A stretch of 64,000 nt of DNA from Plasmopara viticola (taxonomy: Eukaryota > Oomycota > Peronosporomycetes > Peronosporales > Peronosporaceae): assembly GCA_001695595.3 (NCBI GenBank), contig MBPM02000006.1:248001-312000 (forward strand). The letters run 5' to 3'. The notes beneath the pieces were generated by a model. That model ran no database searches. It saw only the letters and a list, made by a program, of their open reading frames with translations, and had not been told where the DNA came from. The position numbers and the translations under genes were made by a program. Numbering within the stretch: position 1 is the first letter of the stretch; every line of letters starts with the position of its first letter. Below, in pieces: positions 41,101 through 53,860 of this stretch.

Positions 41101-44100
41101 CCTAAAATTCTGCTAATAGCGAAAGAAATGATACTCACGAATTTTGGCATCCCATCAGCCCAAGGTTCGTAGGGCTCGCCATGCCATACCCAGTTTGATG
41201 CCGTACAAAATATTGAGATCCAAGATGATGCAGCGCTTGACGCTATTTTAGTTGTAAAATCTCGAACCCTGATCCACCAAAATGCGAGTCTTGCTTCTAT
41301 TGCCGAAAGAGTAGTGAGATGTGATTATGAATCGTATCCGTATAGCCCCGTTTTTAACAGATACAGATTGTTTTGGAACGTCAACAACTTTTGCTCACCG
41401 CCTTGATGTCGATGAGAACCGTCCGTTGATTATGTAAGCCACAATTAGCGACGCGTGCAAGACCAATTTGTGCTTGAGAATACAACGTTTTGCAAAACTA
41501 AGGCCTGCCGACCTAGTCTTCCTCCTTGAGACCTGATGGTACCAAATTTCTCCCTTGTAGACCGCGCTACCCAATAAAATTTTATTGTTTTTCCCTAGCA
41601 CACAAGATAACTGACAAATTTTGGGATTTTAATGCTTCAAATTCGGAGCAGTGAAGACTCCAGCAACAACATCCGTATCTTCACTCATTAAGCAGATGAC
41701 TAAACACAGATCACCACCCGAAAGGTATCTCTTCTCTAGCATAATAAGAGCCATTAAGATTGTCGAACTCAGGTTCTGTGAGCTTTTTCCTACCCGTGCT
41801 GCTTTTCAGCTTAAGTTGGCGCTTAACATTTTATCAAGGTCTTCTCGATAAATATCGAGAGTGCACATATTTGTTTTGTTTGCTTCGCGCTCATTTTAAT
41901 CTGTTAATTTAGACAATTACGCCTTCCTCATTTTAAATTTAGTGCCCAGTGATCCTAGACAGCAAGATTTGTAAAACCATGACAGAGTATACAATTCAGG
42001 GCTTTGTAATCCGTCGATTTGGTGAGTTTATGTGGTAGGTGTGGACAAGTGGCAAAAAAGATCATATCAATTAAGCTTGCTCACCAATTAGAACAAAGCC
42101 TTAATTAAAGTAGTGTACGTCAGATTGCTTTGGTGCTCGACAGCCGCGATTCGTATGTAGTATAGTACATAAAGCAGATCTTTTTGCTAAAAGCCATTTT
42201 CGGGTTCACAAAGCAATACTGACATCCCACCCATCAATATATAAGCATGCATATTGAGGTTTTAAGTAAAAGTACCATGTAGGCTTTTAAGGAAATGCGA
42301 TTGCTGGGGCCAATTTGAAAATGTTTGTATTAAGTAGATCAGTCCGCTTTCAATTTGATCATATAAGGTCGGAAACAGTGAACGATCGCTCACACCTCTA
42401 CACCTATTTGCATGATCCTGTAAGGTTTCGGATCCCATCCTATGTCGATTGCCTCTCTTTTCCTCTAAAGCTCCGCGATAGATTAATAACCTAAACTTAT
42501 CTATCTGACATGACCAATGGATGTATAGAATCAAGAAGGTGGCTACATTTGCAGTTCTTCCTGCCAAAACGGATTGCAGCTATAAGCAGAAACTATGCTT
42601 TATCATCCAGAGAACACAAGCTCCATTTTTACTGGCTGTTGTGCCTTTTGCTGAGTTCAAGCTAGCGAGATTTTACCTACCAACTATACCGAGGAAAAAT
42701 CTTGAGGCTATTCGCTGGATCAAGGAGATCGTGATGCCCCAAAATCAACCAGGATAATTCACACGTTCTAATCGTTATTCGCTTTCTGGTATTTCATACT
42801 TAAAAGTAGGAGCTCATCCGTAAGACTACTCTGCTGAGGGGTTTATGCTTTCATGATACGTGAGCGGACATTAAGCGCTAGCTTCTTTCGGCAAGCGTTG
42901 AGTAACGACAGCGCATATGTCTCTATGCATGTATGCAAGGTACTATATAAAGTATTCACCATACAAATCAAGAAGATCTTGCCTATCAATTACTGAAGGC
43001 TAGTCCAACTCGCTGAAAGTACAAAAGCAACAACGACGTCTGAATCGCTTTTTGAAGAGGAGAAGCCCACGAGGAGGTTTCGCTTCTCCAAAAAAAGGTT
43101 GAACAAGCAATTTATTAGTGTATGCGACCTCAAATGTGGTGTCCGTGAACTTGCCCATTCGGTAGACTAAAGCACTGCAAAAGAATTTTGCATTCATGAC
43201 CAAAAATGACAAGCAATGACATATAATTTATGCTTGTCCAAAAGGGGGCATTTGTAGTCTCAAAAATGTCGCTGACACAAATCGCGCACTCAGAGTCACA
43301 AGCACATCATCCCAAGTTTGTTCTGGGGAAAACAAAGTTCTCTACCGTTGGTACATACCGTTAAGGTTTGGTTTTGTACGTTCACTCAAGAATGTACAAG
43401 CAAATGTATGAGATGTCGATTATTTTTGAGCCTCGGTAAACTCCGGTGCGTCGAGAATCATTGCGTTCCAGCTAGCAATTTTGATCGCCTTATTTAGGTT
43501 CATGATGCTTTTAAAGAAAGGAAAAAAAGTCGGTATTGGTCCCATTGGCTAATAAACCGGTTAGATCGTCTCTAAGGTAAAAAAAGACCGGATCGATAAG
43601 AAAGAATTTAAAAAACACGATTTTCTTCCTGTCCTTGGTACAAGCAAGTGTACTTTGATCCGGGCATGCCGCTAGTAGAAACATACTTGGTTTGGGCCAG
43701 TTAGTAGGGAAAGTGCCAGTCGTCCGACTTTGCTTTACACAGGTTGGACTTTGAAAAAAAAGAATGGACTTATTCTTGTTGGATGTGCGACTTTATTGTA
43801 AAGCATGTTTTTTTTTGCCTTCCAACCCGAAAAAATGAAAGATCTTTGAAGATAGACATAACGATGTCTTAAAAAGCTGTAACGATGCTCTGCTAGCTAC
43901 AATAATGGCGCTGATGTGGGTAGTATAGCTTTTATGCGGGTGACAAAGTTCCGCAATATGTGGATCATCAATAACGGAAAACATTGTTTCTCAAGCAGGT
44001 ACATGGCTTCGCAAGCACAGCGAAAGACTAATGATTTATTGCTGTTCGGATGACAAAAACGTCCTGTGGCTAATTCAAGACCTATATCGGCTTAAACTAA

Positions 44101-47100
44101 TAACACTCTAACTGATCACTGCAGCCGGGGGCGTTTCCGAATTTTTAGTGGTACTAAAACTCGGAGTACGCAAAGTTGATGAGGTTTTGTCTGAGTCAAA
44201 TATCTGAGATGTGTTGTTTTGGAAGAAAACTCTTTTGGAAGATAATATTACACTCTTCGTTCTGAACAAAAATAGCGTGGATTACATAACGTATGATGCG
44301 TTTTGACTAAAACAAAATTTAAGGGTTCTAAATCTCTGGCATATGCGTTGCTGAAATTGAGAGCGCCAATTACAAATAACCTCGGCCGATAAAAGATAGA
44401 CACGAGACTGATTCAAAAGGGCACAAAGTAATATGTCACTGGACACTGATAATTGCCCCAACATCAGTTTGAGCTATTGCTGGCTTTTCTTTGACACGAA
44501 GGCAAGGGTGGTATGGTAAGAGTGTCGAATATCCCGCACTCGTCACTGACATTCTGTGCCCAAACTTAAAAAGAGAGATGGCTACTTTATGCTTTAACAA
44601 TCTGAACGGTGCAATAGTGCCGGCAAAATATCGATCTCAAGTTAAGCCAACAACATGTCCAAATATATGGTGTATAATGCACTAGATATGGCAGATTTAT
44701 TATACTTAAAATAAACGAGAAAGTAATTTATAGACTAACTCCACCACAAAAGCTTAATATCCCCGGAGAATTTGCGGGTTGCTCATCTGGGTCAACCTTA
44801 AAGCAGCCACAAGCGCGTAAGCTCGGTCACGCTGTAGCTATCATTTTAAATAGTTAATGCAAGAAGCGGCCACTTCTGGCGCTGCTTAATCGCCGAGGCT
44901 AGCTGCACCTACGTGTATTGTATACAGAGGGGGAGAGGCGCGCATTTAATTTGACATTGATGAACAAGAAAGAGCTTCGTGTCGATTGTGCGTTAGAAGA
45001 AAACTCGCCTGCGTTTTCACACGTCTTTGCTTACTTGAGCAAAATGCATTTCTGAGATCGTGCATAGGGACGTTTGCGGTCCAATGCAAATGTCAACACT
45101 AAAAACAAGGATATTAAATAAAGGGATTGTGATGCTTTATAAACCTCGTGGGAGCCGTTTGACTGGACACAGACTTTTCATCCAGAGAAAGGAGCGCTCT
45201 AGGCCAGATACAACGCAAACTTTGTAAATAAGCCGCGAGCTTTTGGCTGCCCTTTGGAACTTGTTTGCCTTAACATTTTCCTTACGCTAAGAAACGAGAT
45301 CCAAAATGACTTGGTAATTGATTTGAGATGGATACAGGAATAGGGTTGGGTATGAGACAAATCACTTCTGTCGTCTGGCTTTCTATGACGCCGAGTGAAA
45401 GCCTTAAGCGGCTTTCAATGCAATAGTAGAAGAACGCTCACAGTCGCTGTAAGGTAGCGCTGTAGCAATGGATTTTTTTATACCAAGTGCCGATTATCTT
45501 TAAGAAACTATTATGGCGCGGAAAGCAGATGAAGGCATTGCCCAGTGACACGGTCGAATAATTCCCGTCTAGAGATCTCACTCTGTTTGATCGAAAAATA
45601 TAATCCGAGCCTCTCAGGGTTCGTCAATTTGGTATGCATTTTTGCTTTGTATCCGTCGCTCATGTTGCGCGACGCTGCATCTGTGTTGGCTACAAATACT
45701 TCGAATATGTGCAAATGAAGATCGAACAGTCAACTGGGTTTGTGACACTGACCAGATTATAAAATGGTTTGATAATCGCTTATCTCGAGTTTTGTAAAAA
45801 AAGGCATACCATAGGCACGAAAGTGGTTGTCTAGGGCTTTTAAACGCTATTAAAGAGCAACTATTCGTGGATCTAAATTAGAATGAAATCGAATACAGTC
45901 CGAATTCCTTACGGATTAAAATGCTTAGGCTGTCCAGATTTCAGTGGTGATTTTTGAAAGATGTAGAATTTTGTTTAAGCTTAATTTGAATTATACGGTA
46001 CAGTATATATATTCTACATCAACTTACGTTGATATACATTTCCACATTAGATTTAAGATTCGGCGCACTCTTCTTTTTTGACGATAAAAGCCAGCACGAT
46101 GACTAATCACGCCTAACCAAGCAAACATTATCCGTAGGCGCACAATACGCCCTTCAGCGGCTTTTTTTCTTGTCTTGCCAGCTCGCCATCCTACGCCATA
46201 TAAGCTTTTGTAAAGCACTTGACTTGTTTGTATTCTGTAGCTCTCAAGCCCAGAGGTGGTCAAATAATAATAACTTGATACAATCACAAGCAACGATTTT
46301 TGCAGCCACCTTTGTAGAGGCACCTTAATACGGTTCTGTTCGCTTACCGCCACAATTTTGTGTTTAGCCTTGAGAGATCATAGACTCGATGATCACCTAA
46401 GTTTACTTTTACAAAACGATTGAGTTTTGGCCACACGTGTACAGCACTTTTTCTCATCCAGCTAGATCGGGAAGAAAATAAACTAGAAGTGCGTATGGCG
46501 TCGATCCATTTATTAAAGATCTAACCTATTGTACTCAAGTGATCTGGTCGTAAATATTAGCAAATCATGTAGACACCACGCTTTGTAGAACTAATACCAT
46601 TCGTACAACATTCATGCATTTGACGAAGTGGAGGATGACTAGCGTACGGACAGTAAAAGTCAGGACCAGCGAGTCGGCCAGCCACTTGTATCAGAAAAAA
46701 GGTAATTGGTCGCATTGCCAATTTTCACAACTTGAAATAGAGATCACGAATGGGTATTTCGAGCCAAGAACTTTAGAGCAAATGCCAGTAGCATAGCTTA
46801 ATTTTGGTAGTAATTTAAGAGAGCTGAAAGTCTTCCTCGCTAACTTCAAAAGTAAGATTTTAAAATATTCTAAAGACCATGCTTATCTCTCATGCGTTAC
46901 TTAGCAACTGCACTCTATGTATCGAGGTTTCTAACCACCAAGGGATAACAAAGCAAAAAATGTAAAGATTTTGTTGAAGCAGCAATTACAAGCTGTGCGA
47001 CGGGGCTTATCACCATACAGTGTGACAAAAGTCAAATAGAAAGCAGAAACTAGATCTGAGTTTGCTTATGAAAATCGGATATGGTCAAAAGACCACTCAC

Positions 47101-47549
47101 TGCCTATGCACATTGCTACAAATTGAGACGTTAAAGAGTAATGCAATACATATACTCCATATAAAAACTTATTATTATAAATGCAAGTAAAGTTTAGTTC
47201 AGAAGTGAAGAGATTTAAACTAGAGCGCCTGAGAGCAGCTATAAGAGTAAATTAACGCCTGCTTATAGACATTGTCTAACTCTGAGAATGCTTTTTCGGA
47301 GCAAAGCCGGCCGCAACAGTGACGACAAAGTTTGAGACGGGTGGCCCGCTCAAACCATCGTTCTCATGTGACCGTGAAAACCTTATAAAAATCGAGAAAA
47401 CTCTGTATATGGACAAGAGGGTGAAAGGGCAACGAAATTTGCTTTGCTGTAAGAGAGATACCGGAAGACTTGCTGGCTATTACGAATCTGGGGAGGCGGC
47501 TCCATTTACAGCACTTTCTATTGTAAAGAAGTTGAAACGCGTAACATCG
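38150..47549. other. Gene-poor AT-rich region, nothing recognised
   Basis: More than 9 kb with no frame longer than about 113 codons and no recognisable motif in either strand. A GGTTCGAGCCC at 40881 resembles a tRNA T-loop, but no cloverleaf can be built. The region probably consists of old, fully decayed repeats. Confidence 0.5.
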
Positions 47550-47554
47550 TTTAA

Positions 47555-47639
47555 GCTCTACTACTAAAGTAGTAGAGCAATGTCTTCGCCTTTCGTGCCC
47601 CGGCCTTTCGTGCCCCCGGCACGAAAGGTGAAGACATTG
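47555..47639. repeat. Two adjacent palindromes at the ABC-fragment boundary
   Basis: GCTCTACTAC-TAAA-GTAGTAGAGC (47555-47578) is a perfect 10-bp inverted repeat. Directly after it, AATGTCTTCGCCTTTCGTGCC (47579-47599) is inverted with one mismatch as GGCACGAAAGGTGAAGACATT (47619-47639), and a further CCTTTCGTGCC copy lies between. The transporter-like reading frame begins within the right arm. Such nested inversions suggest fold-back repair at a breakpoint. Confidence 0.8.
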
Positions 47640-47866
47640 ATCTCTTGCATGGCGTGTCTGGAGTTGCGAAACCGGGGACAATGACCGCTCTCATGGGTGC
47701 GTCGGGGGCGGGGGAAACTACGCTCTTGGACGTTTTGGCAGGACGCAAGACGGGCGGCAAGATCCGTGGGAAACTCTTGCTCACCGGCTACCCCGCCACC
47801 GACCTTGCCAGGCTCGATTCTCAGGAGAGACGTGGGTGGACAGAGCCTCGATCCAGCAAAATTTAG
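47627..47866 (+). pseudogene. PDR-type ABC transporter fragment
   Basis: About 75 codons match the start of the first nucleotide-binding domain of a pleiotropic-drug-resistance (ABCG) transporter: [20 protein letters not shown], Walker [38 protein letters not shown]. The Walker A lysine is Glu, which abolishes ATP binding in this family. The similarity stops near 47820, after which the frame runs out at 47866. No Walker B, signature motif or membrane part is present. These transporters export drugs and lipids at the plasma membrane; this is a stray non-functional piece. It is much more GC-rich than the DNA around it. Confidence 0.85.
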
Positions 47867-47879
47867 ACGTGGAGTACGT

Positions 47880-49413
47880 CACTGCTGATTGTAGCATAAT
47901 GAAATCTTCACTCGTTTATTATAGCCAGCTAATTATGATATAAATTGACAACACGAAATGAAATCAATGGTCGTAATACGTTCGGAATCGAGATCAGTTT
48001 TCATGAGAAGATCATAATGTAACCGTCAAAACGCGCGCGTGCAAACCTTATTTGGTAAGAGGGGCAGCCGCGCGACGATGATATATGACTTCACAAACTC
48101 AATGACGCGAAATCCGAGCACTGGAGCGGACGTTGATAGGCAGGAGGGGAGCACTCTGATGCCGTAAGCGTTGCCAAGCATGGCAGCTTTTGTGGCTGCG
48201 ACAAGCAAGGTGACATAATTTGCATCTGTCGCAAAAGAGGCCAATGAAGCGGACGTTTATCTTTTTCAATTATTTATGGCGTCGCTGGGAATAACTGTGT
48301 TTCCTGAAGCGCTGATCACAAGTAGAAACGAAGCGTCTGTTAAATTTAAATACGATTAAGACCTTCTAATGGTGTGTAATTATTACACACGAGTACTACT
48401 TAGTTGACAGCTTGAACCCGCTACATGCGCGGCGTGTTGCTAACACAGTCGGTTTGGCATATGGTCAATCGTGAAAAAGTGTCGACCTTTCCTTCCCTTG
48501 GTGCTCTCTACGAATGCATCAGATAGTGTACCAACGCAAATTTTTGTACTCAACGAGAGATAACATACTTGGCGTTATGCATTAAACGTAGCTTGAAAAC
48601 CCATACTTGGAAGTGTTCTTGACCTTACCTTGATATAGCAAGGCGCTGTTTAAAAAGACGCTTTGACCATCACTAAAATGCGCGGTTGCGTTGTGCGATG
48701 GCGGCTAGAAGGATTTTGCCCAACTGGATGATGGCAACGGGTTGAATGATTAAGAGTGATGAAGACTCACCAAAACTCGTACCAATTTCGCGAGTTAATT
48801 CAACACGAATACGAAAGGCACACAAAAAGTCACTGACATATCTGACGATTAGTCTAGTGAGTTGATTGGACGAATTTGAAGGTATGGTAATTAGATCTAT
48901 CCAATTATCAAAAAAAATACAATGAGTGGTGTGCGTAAAGTACGTCCGATAATTCAATTCTTTATGTTCCCCAACACAGGTATCTTTTCCAAGGTGCCAA
49001 TGAAAAATTCTTACGGCGATAGCTATGTCTTTTGAGCCCGCCACATGTGTGGCGAGTTTCAGACATAGTCGATTGGCATGTGGTCAACCGTGAGTCCCTG
49101 GCGCTCTCGAAGGAGAATAGCACCGATGAGATAACGGCAGCACACACGAGAGTACGAGGCTATATAAAGTCCGGTACATCGAGCAATTCGGTGCGCCAGC
49201 AAACGATTGCATTCTACCACAGACAATAAATAATTTATCCTTAAGAGTGCAGCTAAAGCAGAATCATTTTTAATTTATCTGGTTGATTGGACGGCTAAAC
49301 TCGCTTCCAAATTTGATTAGGAACTGTCTAGAATTTGACAGCACGCAGTTGTTTCTGTACGACTCGATTTTTTGCATGGCGTGGGTAGATGCGTACGAGT
49401 CTTGAACTCATTG
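47880..49413. other. Region with a diverged dispersed repeat pair
   Basis: About 65 bp at 48411-48475 (TTGAACCCGCTACATGCGCG, then GGCATATGGTCAATCGTGA) recur at 49031-49095 (TTGAGCCCGCCACATGTGTG, then GGCATGTGGTCAACCGTGA), roughly three-quarters identical. Their nature is unknown. Frames up to 123 codons on the minus strand (48673-49044) carry no motif. Confidence 0.45.
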
Positions 49414-50190
49414 TCAAACGAGACTGAAAATTTCGGCCTTCCAATTTTGCTCAATAAGGCTTTGGTAAGCTATGTTCTCGTGCGACGCTTTCGATAGAAA
49501 TATGCACCCGAGATGAATAGACGAGGTATCGAAGGTGATGATTTGTGCATTGTGCGTGACGACGTCTTTAAACTCTACTTTGATGAAAGACCAGTGCTTT
49601 CTGGCAACATCGGCTGCCAAAGGTGTTAAAGTAAGCTCTTTCAACATAGGTAAAAAGCTCCACATGTGCAAAACAGATGTAAATAACAAAGTTTCGAATG
49701 TGGGAAATATAGCTACAAAGGCAACACCGGTTACCGCAGACGTTAGATAAAAAATAAGTCTAGAATAGTGCAGGATATAATCAACAGAGTTTCGTAAGTA
49801 GGTAATATAGCTCCAAAGCAGCATTGGCTACCGAAGGCGCTAAAGGTATCGTTTTAAGTATAGGTAAAATAGCCTACATGTATATAACCTAGCACCAGAT
49901 GTAAATATCAAACCTTCGTAAGTGGGTAACATAATCCCAAAGACAACACCGGCTACCGAAGACGCTTAAGTTAACGTTTCAAATATGAGTAAAAATATTC
50001 CACGTGTGTGAAATTTAACTTCTTTAGTTTCGTAAGTGGGTAATGTAGCTCCAACGGTATACCACCAAGTATGACAAAATTCCTTAAGCGATAAGCACAG
50101 ATCCGCAAGTCTGAGTAACTAACAATGCTTTACATGTGATCTGCAAAGTGACACAAAGTTAGCGGGTAACATAGCTTCACAAGAAGGGGA
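49414..50190 (-). pseudogene. Decayed tandem repeats, ankyrin-like on minus strand
   Basis: Four to five diverged copies of a 96-125-bp unit lie head to tail; the anchor CAACACCGGCTACCGAAG recurs near 49605, 49723, 49819 and 49944, with a shorter relic near 50056. A second anchor is GTAAGTGGGTAACATAGCTCC. On the minus strand 49824-49414 is open for 136 codons. Its last part reads LTPLAADVARKHWSFIKVEF, then HNAQIITFDTSSIHLGC and ASHENIAYQSL, which resembles ankyrin repeats (TPLxxAxxxxHxxIVxxLLxxGAxxNA). The repeated part reads GVAFVAIFPTFETLLFTS. Ankyrin repeats are protein-binding modules of about 33 residues. Stops and frameshifts elsewhere make the copy dead. Confidence 0.45.
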
Positions 50191-52602
50191 TAAGTATATG
50201 ACACGAACATATTTTTTGAATGTCACATATATCTTTGTTGACATCGAGACCATTATATGGAATAACTGATTGCTTACGTGGTCGTTGGGTCACGGCAGGT
50301 GTACTTCGAATGGAGCTTTTCCCAGAAGTGGCAGAATTACCAAGCCTTAAACAACTGAAAGCCATCGAGTTCTTGACTCAATCCAAAGTATATACCCACT
50401 GTGGAGATGGTGTTTAAAGCAAAATAAATGCTGTAAAAGATAAGTACGTTCTCCTTCACAAATGACAATGCCTTGAAGTAGCTTCTTAGGTAGCTTACGT
50501 TGCGCCTTAGCTCGGAGATACTTAAAAAAAATCAATTCCTTGCTGTAAATAATTGCGATGTCCAGCTTAATAATCCGCATTTGGAGAGCCCACCGGGTGG
50601 ACAAAGTTGATATATCATCCAATACTTTCGCCAGACAAATGTCGCTACATTAGTGTAGTGTGAGTTTATCGCTACCCTTTTGCTATAACGAAATATAATT
50701 TCATGTTGCAGAAGCTTTCGAAACGCCGCACTTGTTATAGCGCTTTAGTGCTTAGAATCAAAAGGCAAGCTTATTATTTGCTGAGCGCCTCCAATCAAAG
50801 TAAATACGCGCTTTGCATAATAATCAGCCCGTGATTACGTAGTACAGTGCGATAAAGTTGGTTAATGGCTACTATTCGAATTCAATTAGTGGGTAAGTTA
50901 TACCCCACACGGCACTTAGTACACTAAGCGTCAGTGATTTTGACGGCATTATGGCAACTGAAATCCCGATGGCGATTAGCTATTTAATTGCACGACTGCT
51001 TCGGTCATTGCAAGCTTTCACGATGACAAAGTTTGACGATGTATCTGTCCGAAATTACTCTGATAGAGATAAGCAGGCTTTATAGGCACTCAGGCAAAAT
51101 ATTGAGGTCACGATAACTTTTAACATACATTGGTGTCAATAAATGCGTATTTACGGCAAACAACATAATTTCGTACTCGGCTGCTTCGGTAAGATCCATG
51201 GGCTCGAGCACACTAAAAAATTCAATCCGTCTCGGCATGGACTAATATACACTATCAAAACGATTAGAGACAGTGATTGTTCCAAAGAGCATTTTACACG
51301 GGTACTCTCAAAGCCATTGTTGGATTTACTAATTCAGGTACTGAAAGAAGCACCAGAATAATAAGCAATAAAAGAAGCACTCAGTAGACATCGCTTCTTG
51401 CTTAGCCACTAAGATAATGCCGTCCAGACTTTACCGCGATCTATATGACACTACCATCACTTCTGTATACCACACCTTATCAAAGAGTCATCTACTTCCA
51501 GTACAGGCAGGGCCAAGCCGGCAAATGATGCTACCTTGGTCATCACAAAATTTTTACTTCCATAAAATACGCACTGGCAAAAATTTTAATGCACCTTCTT
51601 GGCATTGATTCTTTATATTTTGTTCAGACCAAACGATTTACGGAATGTGATGTATACGCCCCTTTTCTAATAAAAATGACAAGATAATCATCACTCTATG
51701 CGGAATATTGTTGACGCTGAAGATTTAGCCTAGTAAACTATAGAGCTTGTCCATGCGCTTGCGTGCAGGCCAGAATTTGAATTAGCCTATATTTTCAAAG
51801 CTTAACGATGTATTGACCTATGGATTTATCAAGTATAAAACGTGTGTCAATCTTGAGATGGTATTGACGAAAAGAAGCTAACTCTCCGAAACATCGTTCC
51901 AAAGATGCAGATGGTCGGTCTTATCATAGGATGTGATTGACAGATATAGCTCAAGTCGGTGCCGCAAACGACGGCCATTTAACGTATATATTACGTATGA
52001 AGGCACATGACGTGGTCAATGCGGTCTAAAGAGGATGTTTTTCTGGTTTTACTTAGCGTGTAGGTGGCATTACGCTTAAGAAAATCGTGTAGCCTCGTAA
52101 GACTTGCCAAAGTATAAATATAACGCTCACACCTTAACTTCTTTACAAAAATCTATCAGTAATTACGTTGAAAGTCCATAACCCTTGGATTCGTTATCGT
52201 CTTGTTGGAGGTCACTGGCAGCCCAAACAAAAAAGAGCTCAATTATCAACAAAGCTAATGACCGACTCTGTTGTGCCCCCATTGGAGCATGTAAGTGCAA
52301 TTTACGCTTAAGATGAGTACAAACGCATGGGTAGCAAACGGAATGTTAGCCAGTAAAACGCAGCAAGTCTGACTATACATACGCTTTTAATACCGTTGCC
52401 TTCCAAGACAATGTACACCCGCGGTCTATCGCTGCCATTTCAGCAGGACAGCTTTGTGGCTGGTGAACGTTTAAGAATTTTTTTAGACACTCGATAGATA
52501 ACATTTTCGCTTAGCGGTCAACTATCGTACTTATCCACGAACATGTAACAAGAGTCTTGCAGGTGAAGTCGCTCAATATCGCTAGGCAGCTTAGCTCTGA
52601 AA
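50191..52602. other. Intergenic, isolated repeat fragment only
   Basis: At about 50885-50945 ATTAGTGGGTAAGTTATACC resembles one anchor of the 49.5-kb repeat. Otherwise only short frames without motifs occur. Confidence 0.4.
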
Positions 52603-53860
52603 ATGGACATCCGCGCGTTTTGCTATAGTGTGTCACTCTTCTTGGCATTAGAAACATCTGAACAACTATTGTACGAAGTGGACCACTTTTGTTTGTCATT
52701 TCCTCCTAGTAACAATGCGGAATCGGCGCTCGGCACTTATCATTTTCCATTGGCTGCGTTGGCTTTATCCAATTGCACCCTTCAAAGCTCTCACCGTCCT
52801 AACCAACGCCAGTGCTACAGCTATATTGAAGTCGTACGACCTTGTCGCGAATCATTACACCAGTCATTTAAATTTTAAGGCACTAACTCGGAATCGATGT
52901 CGTCATATCTTACAGCTTCTATTTACGCACGCAAATGTTGTGCGCACTAATACTATTCAAGTTCACTATGCTTGTAACGGTCGTCGCTTTTGCCTGTATT
53001 TCGAAGCTTTAGCCAAGCAACGAGTGACACTAGACATTGTCGTTAAAATCTGCACACGAGTAGACCCGGAAATATTAAATTATATTCTTTATCTTTGTGA
53101 TTACTGCATATTTTTGCCTGAATACATTTCTGAAGAGTTCTTGTACATACTTCATACCGCCAAGTACAGTAAGTATCTAAGAAAACTTGCACATACCCAA
53201 CTTTTGCCGTCAAATAGGAATCCATGAGTACACTGCTTCATGTGACTCTTATACCATTGATGACGAAGCGCCAAAGGCGTTGCCGCTGTCAAAATTCTCA
53301 AAATGCGAGGCTTTACGCGGAATTCCAGTTATATCGAGAATACTTCATTACTCATTTTCCTTCTGGCTGAAGAAGAGAAAGCGAATGTCGGTGCCACCAG
53401 TCCATTCCTCACATTTGGCACCAGCAAGATTTTAAGAATTTAGTAACTTTAAGCATACCAATTTGTGTAAAAACAAGTATCGCTTTAGCGCTTTGATCAT
53501 GACCACCTTTCATTCTTCCATTGTGCCAACAGGAATACAAAAGTATCACACTAGTTAGGTGTCACATCGGATATTACAGAATCTTTTAGACAAGCTATCA
53601 TCCCGATTGTCGATATGCTTCTCATAGCTGGACTTTTACACCGAAAACAGTTGACCAACATCACCGGTGATCTTTCTGATTCTTATTTGTATTTCCCTCA
53701 ACGCCTACTAATTGTATCTGCATGCCAAGGCTACAAACTCGTCGCGATACAGCTCATGACATTTCCCACCCCTAAAATTGATTATGTTCGGAATAAGTTG
53801 TCGGGCAACTCATTGCTTCTGGAGAAGTTTCTAGAAAAATCACTAAGACTTTCTTTCTAA
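52603..53860 (+). pseudogene. Possible decayed ankyrin-repeat gene
   Basis: Several consecutive plus-strand frames look protein-like in different phases: 52603-52878, 52715-53227 (170 codons, long for this region), 53187-53435 and 53615-53860. Parts resemble ankyrin repeats, such as TRNRCRHILQLLFTHANV, then VHYACNG, and near the end LLIVSACQGYKLVAIQLMTF, then IDYVRN and SGNSLLL. No single frame is intact, so at best this is a pseudogene with at least three frameshifts. It lies 2.4 kb from the other ankyrin-like relic, on the opposite strand. Confidence 0.35.
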
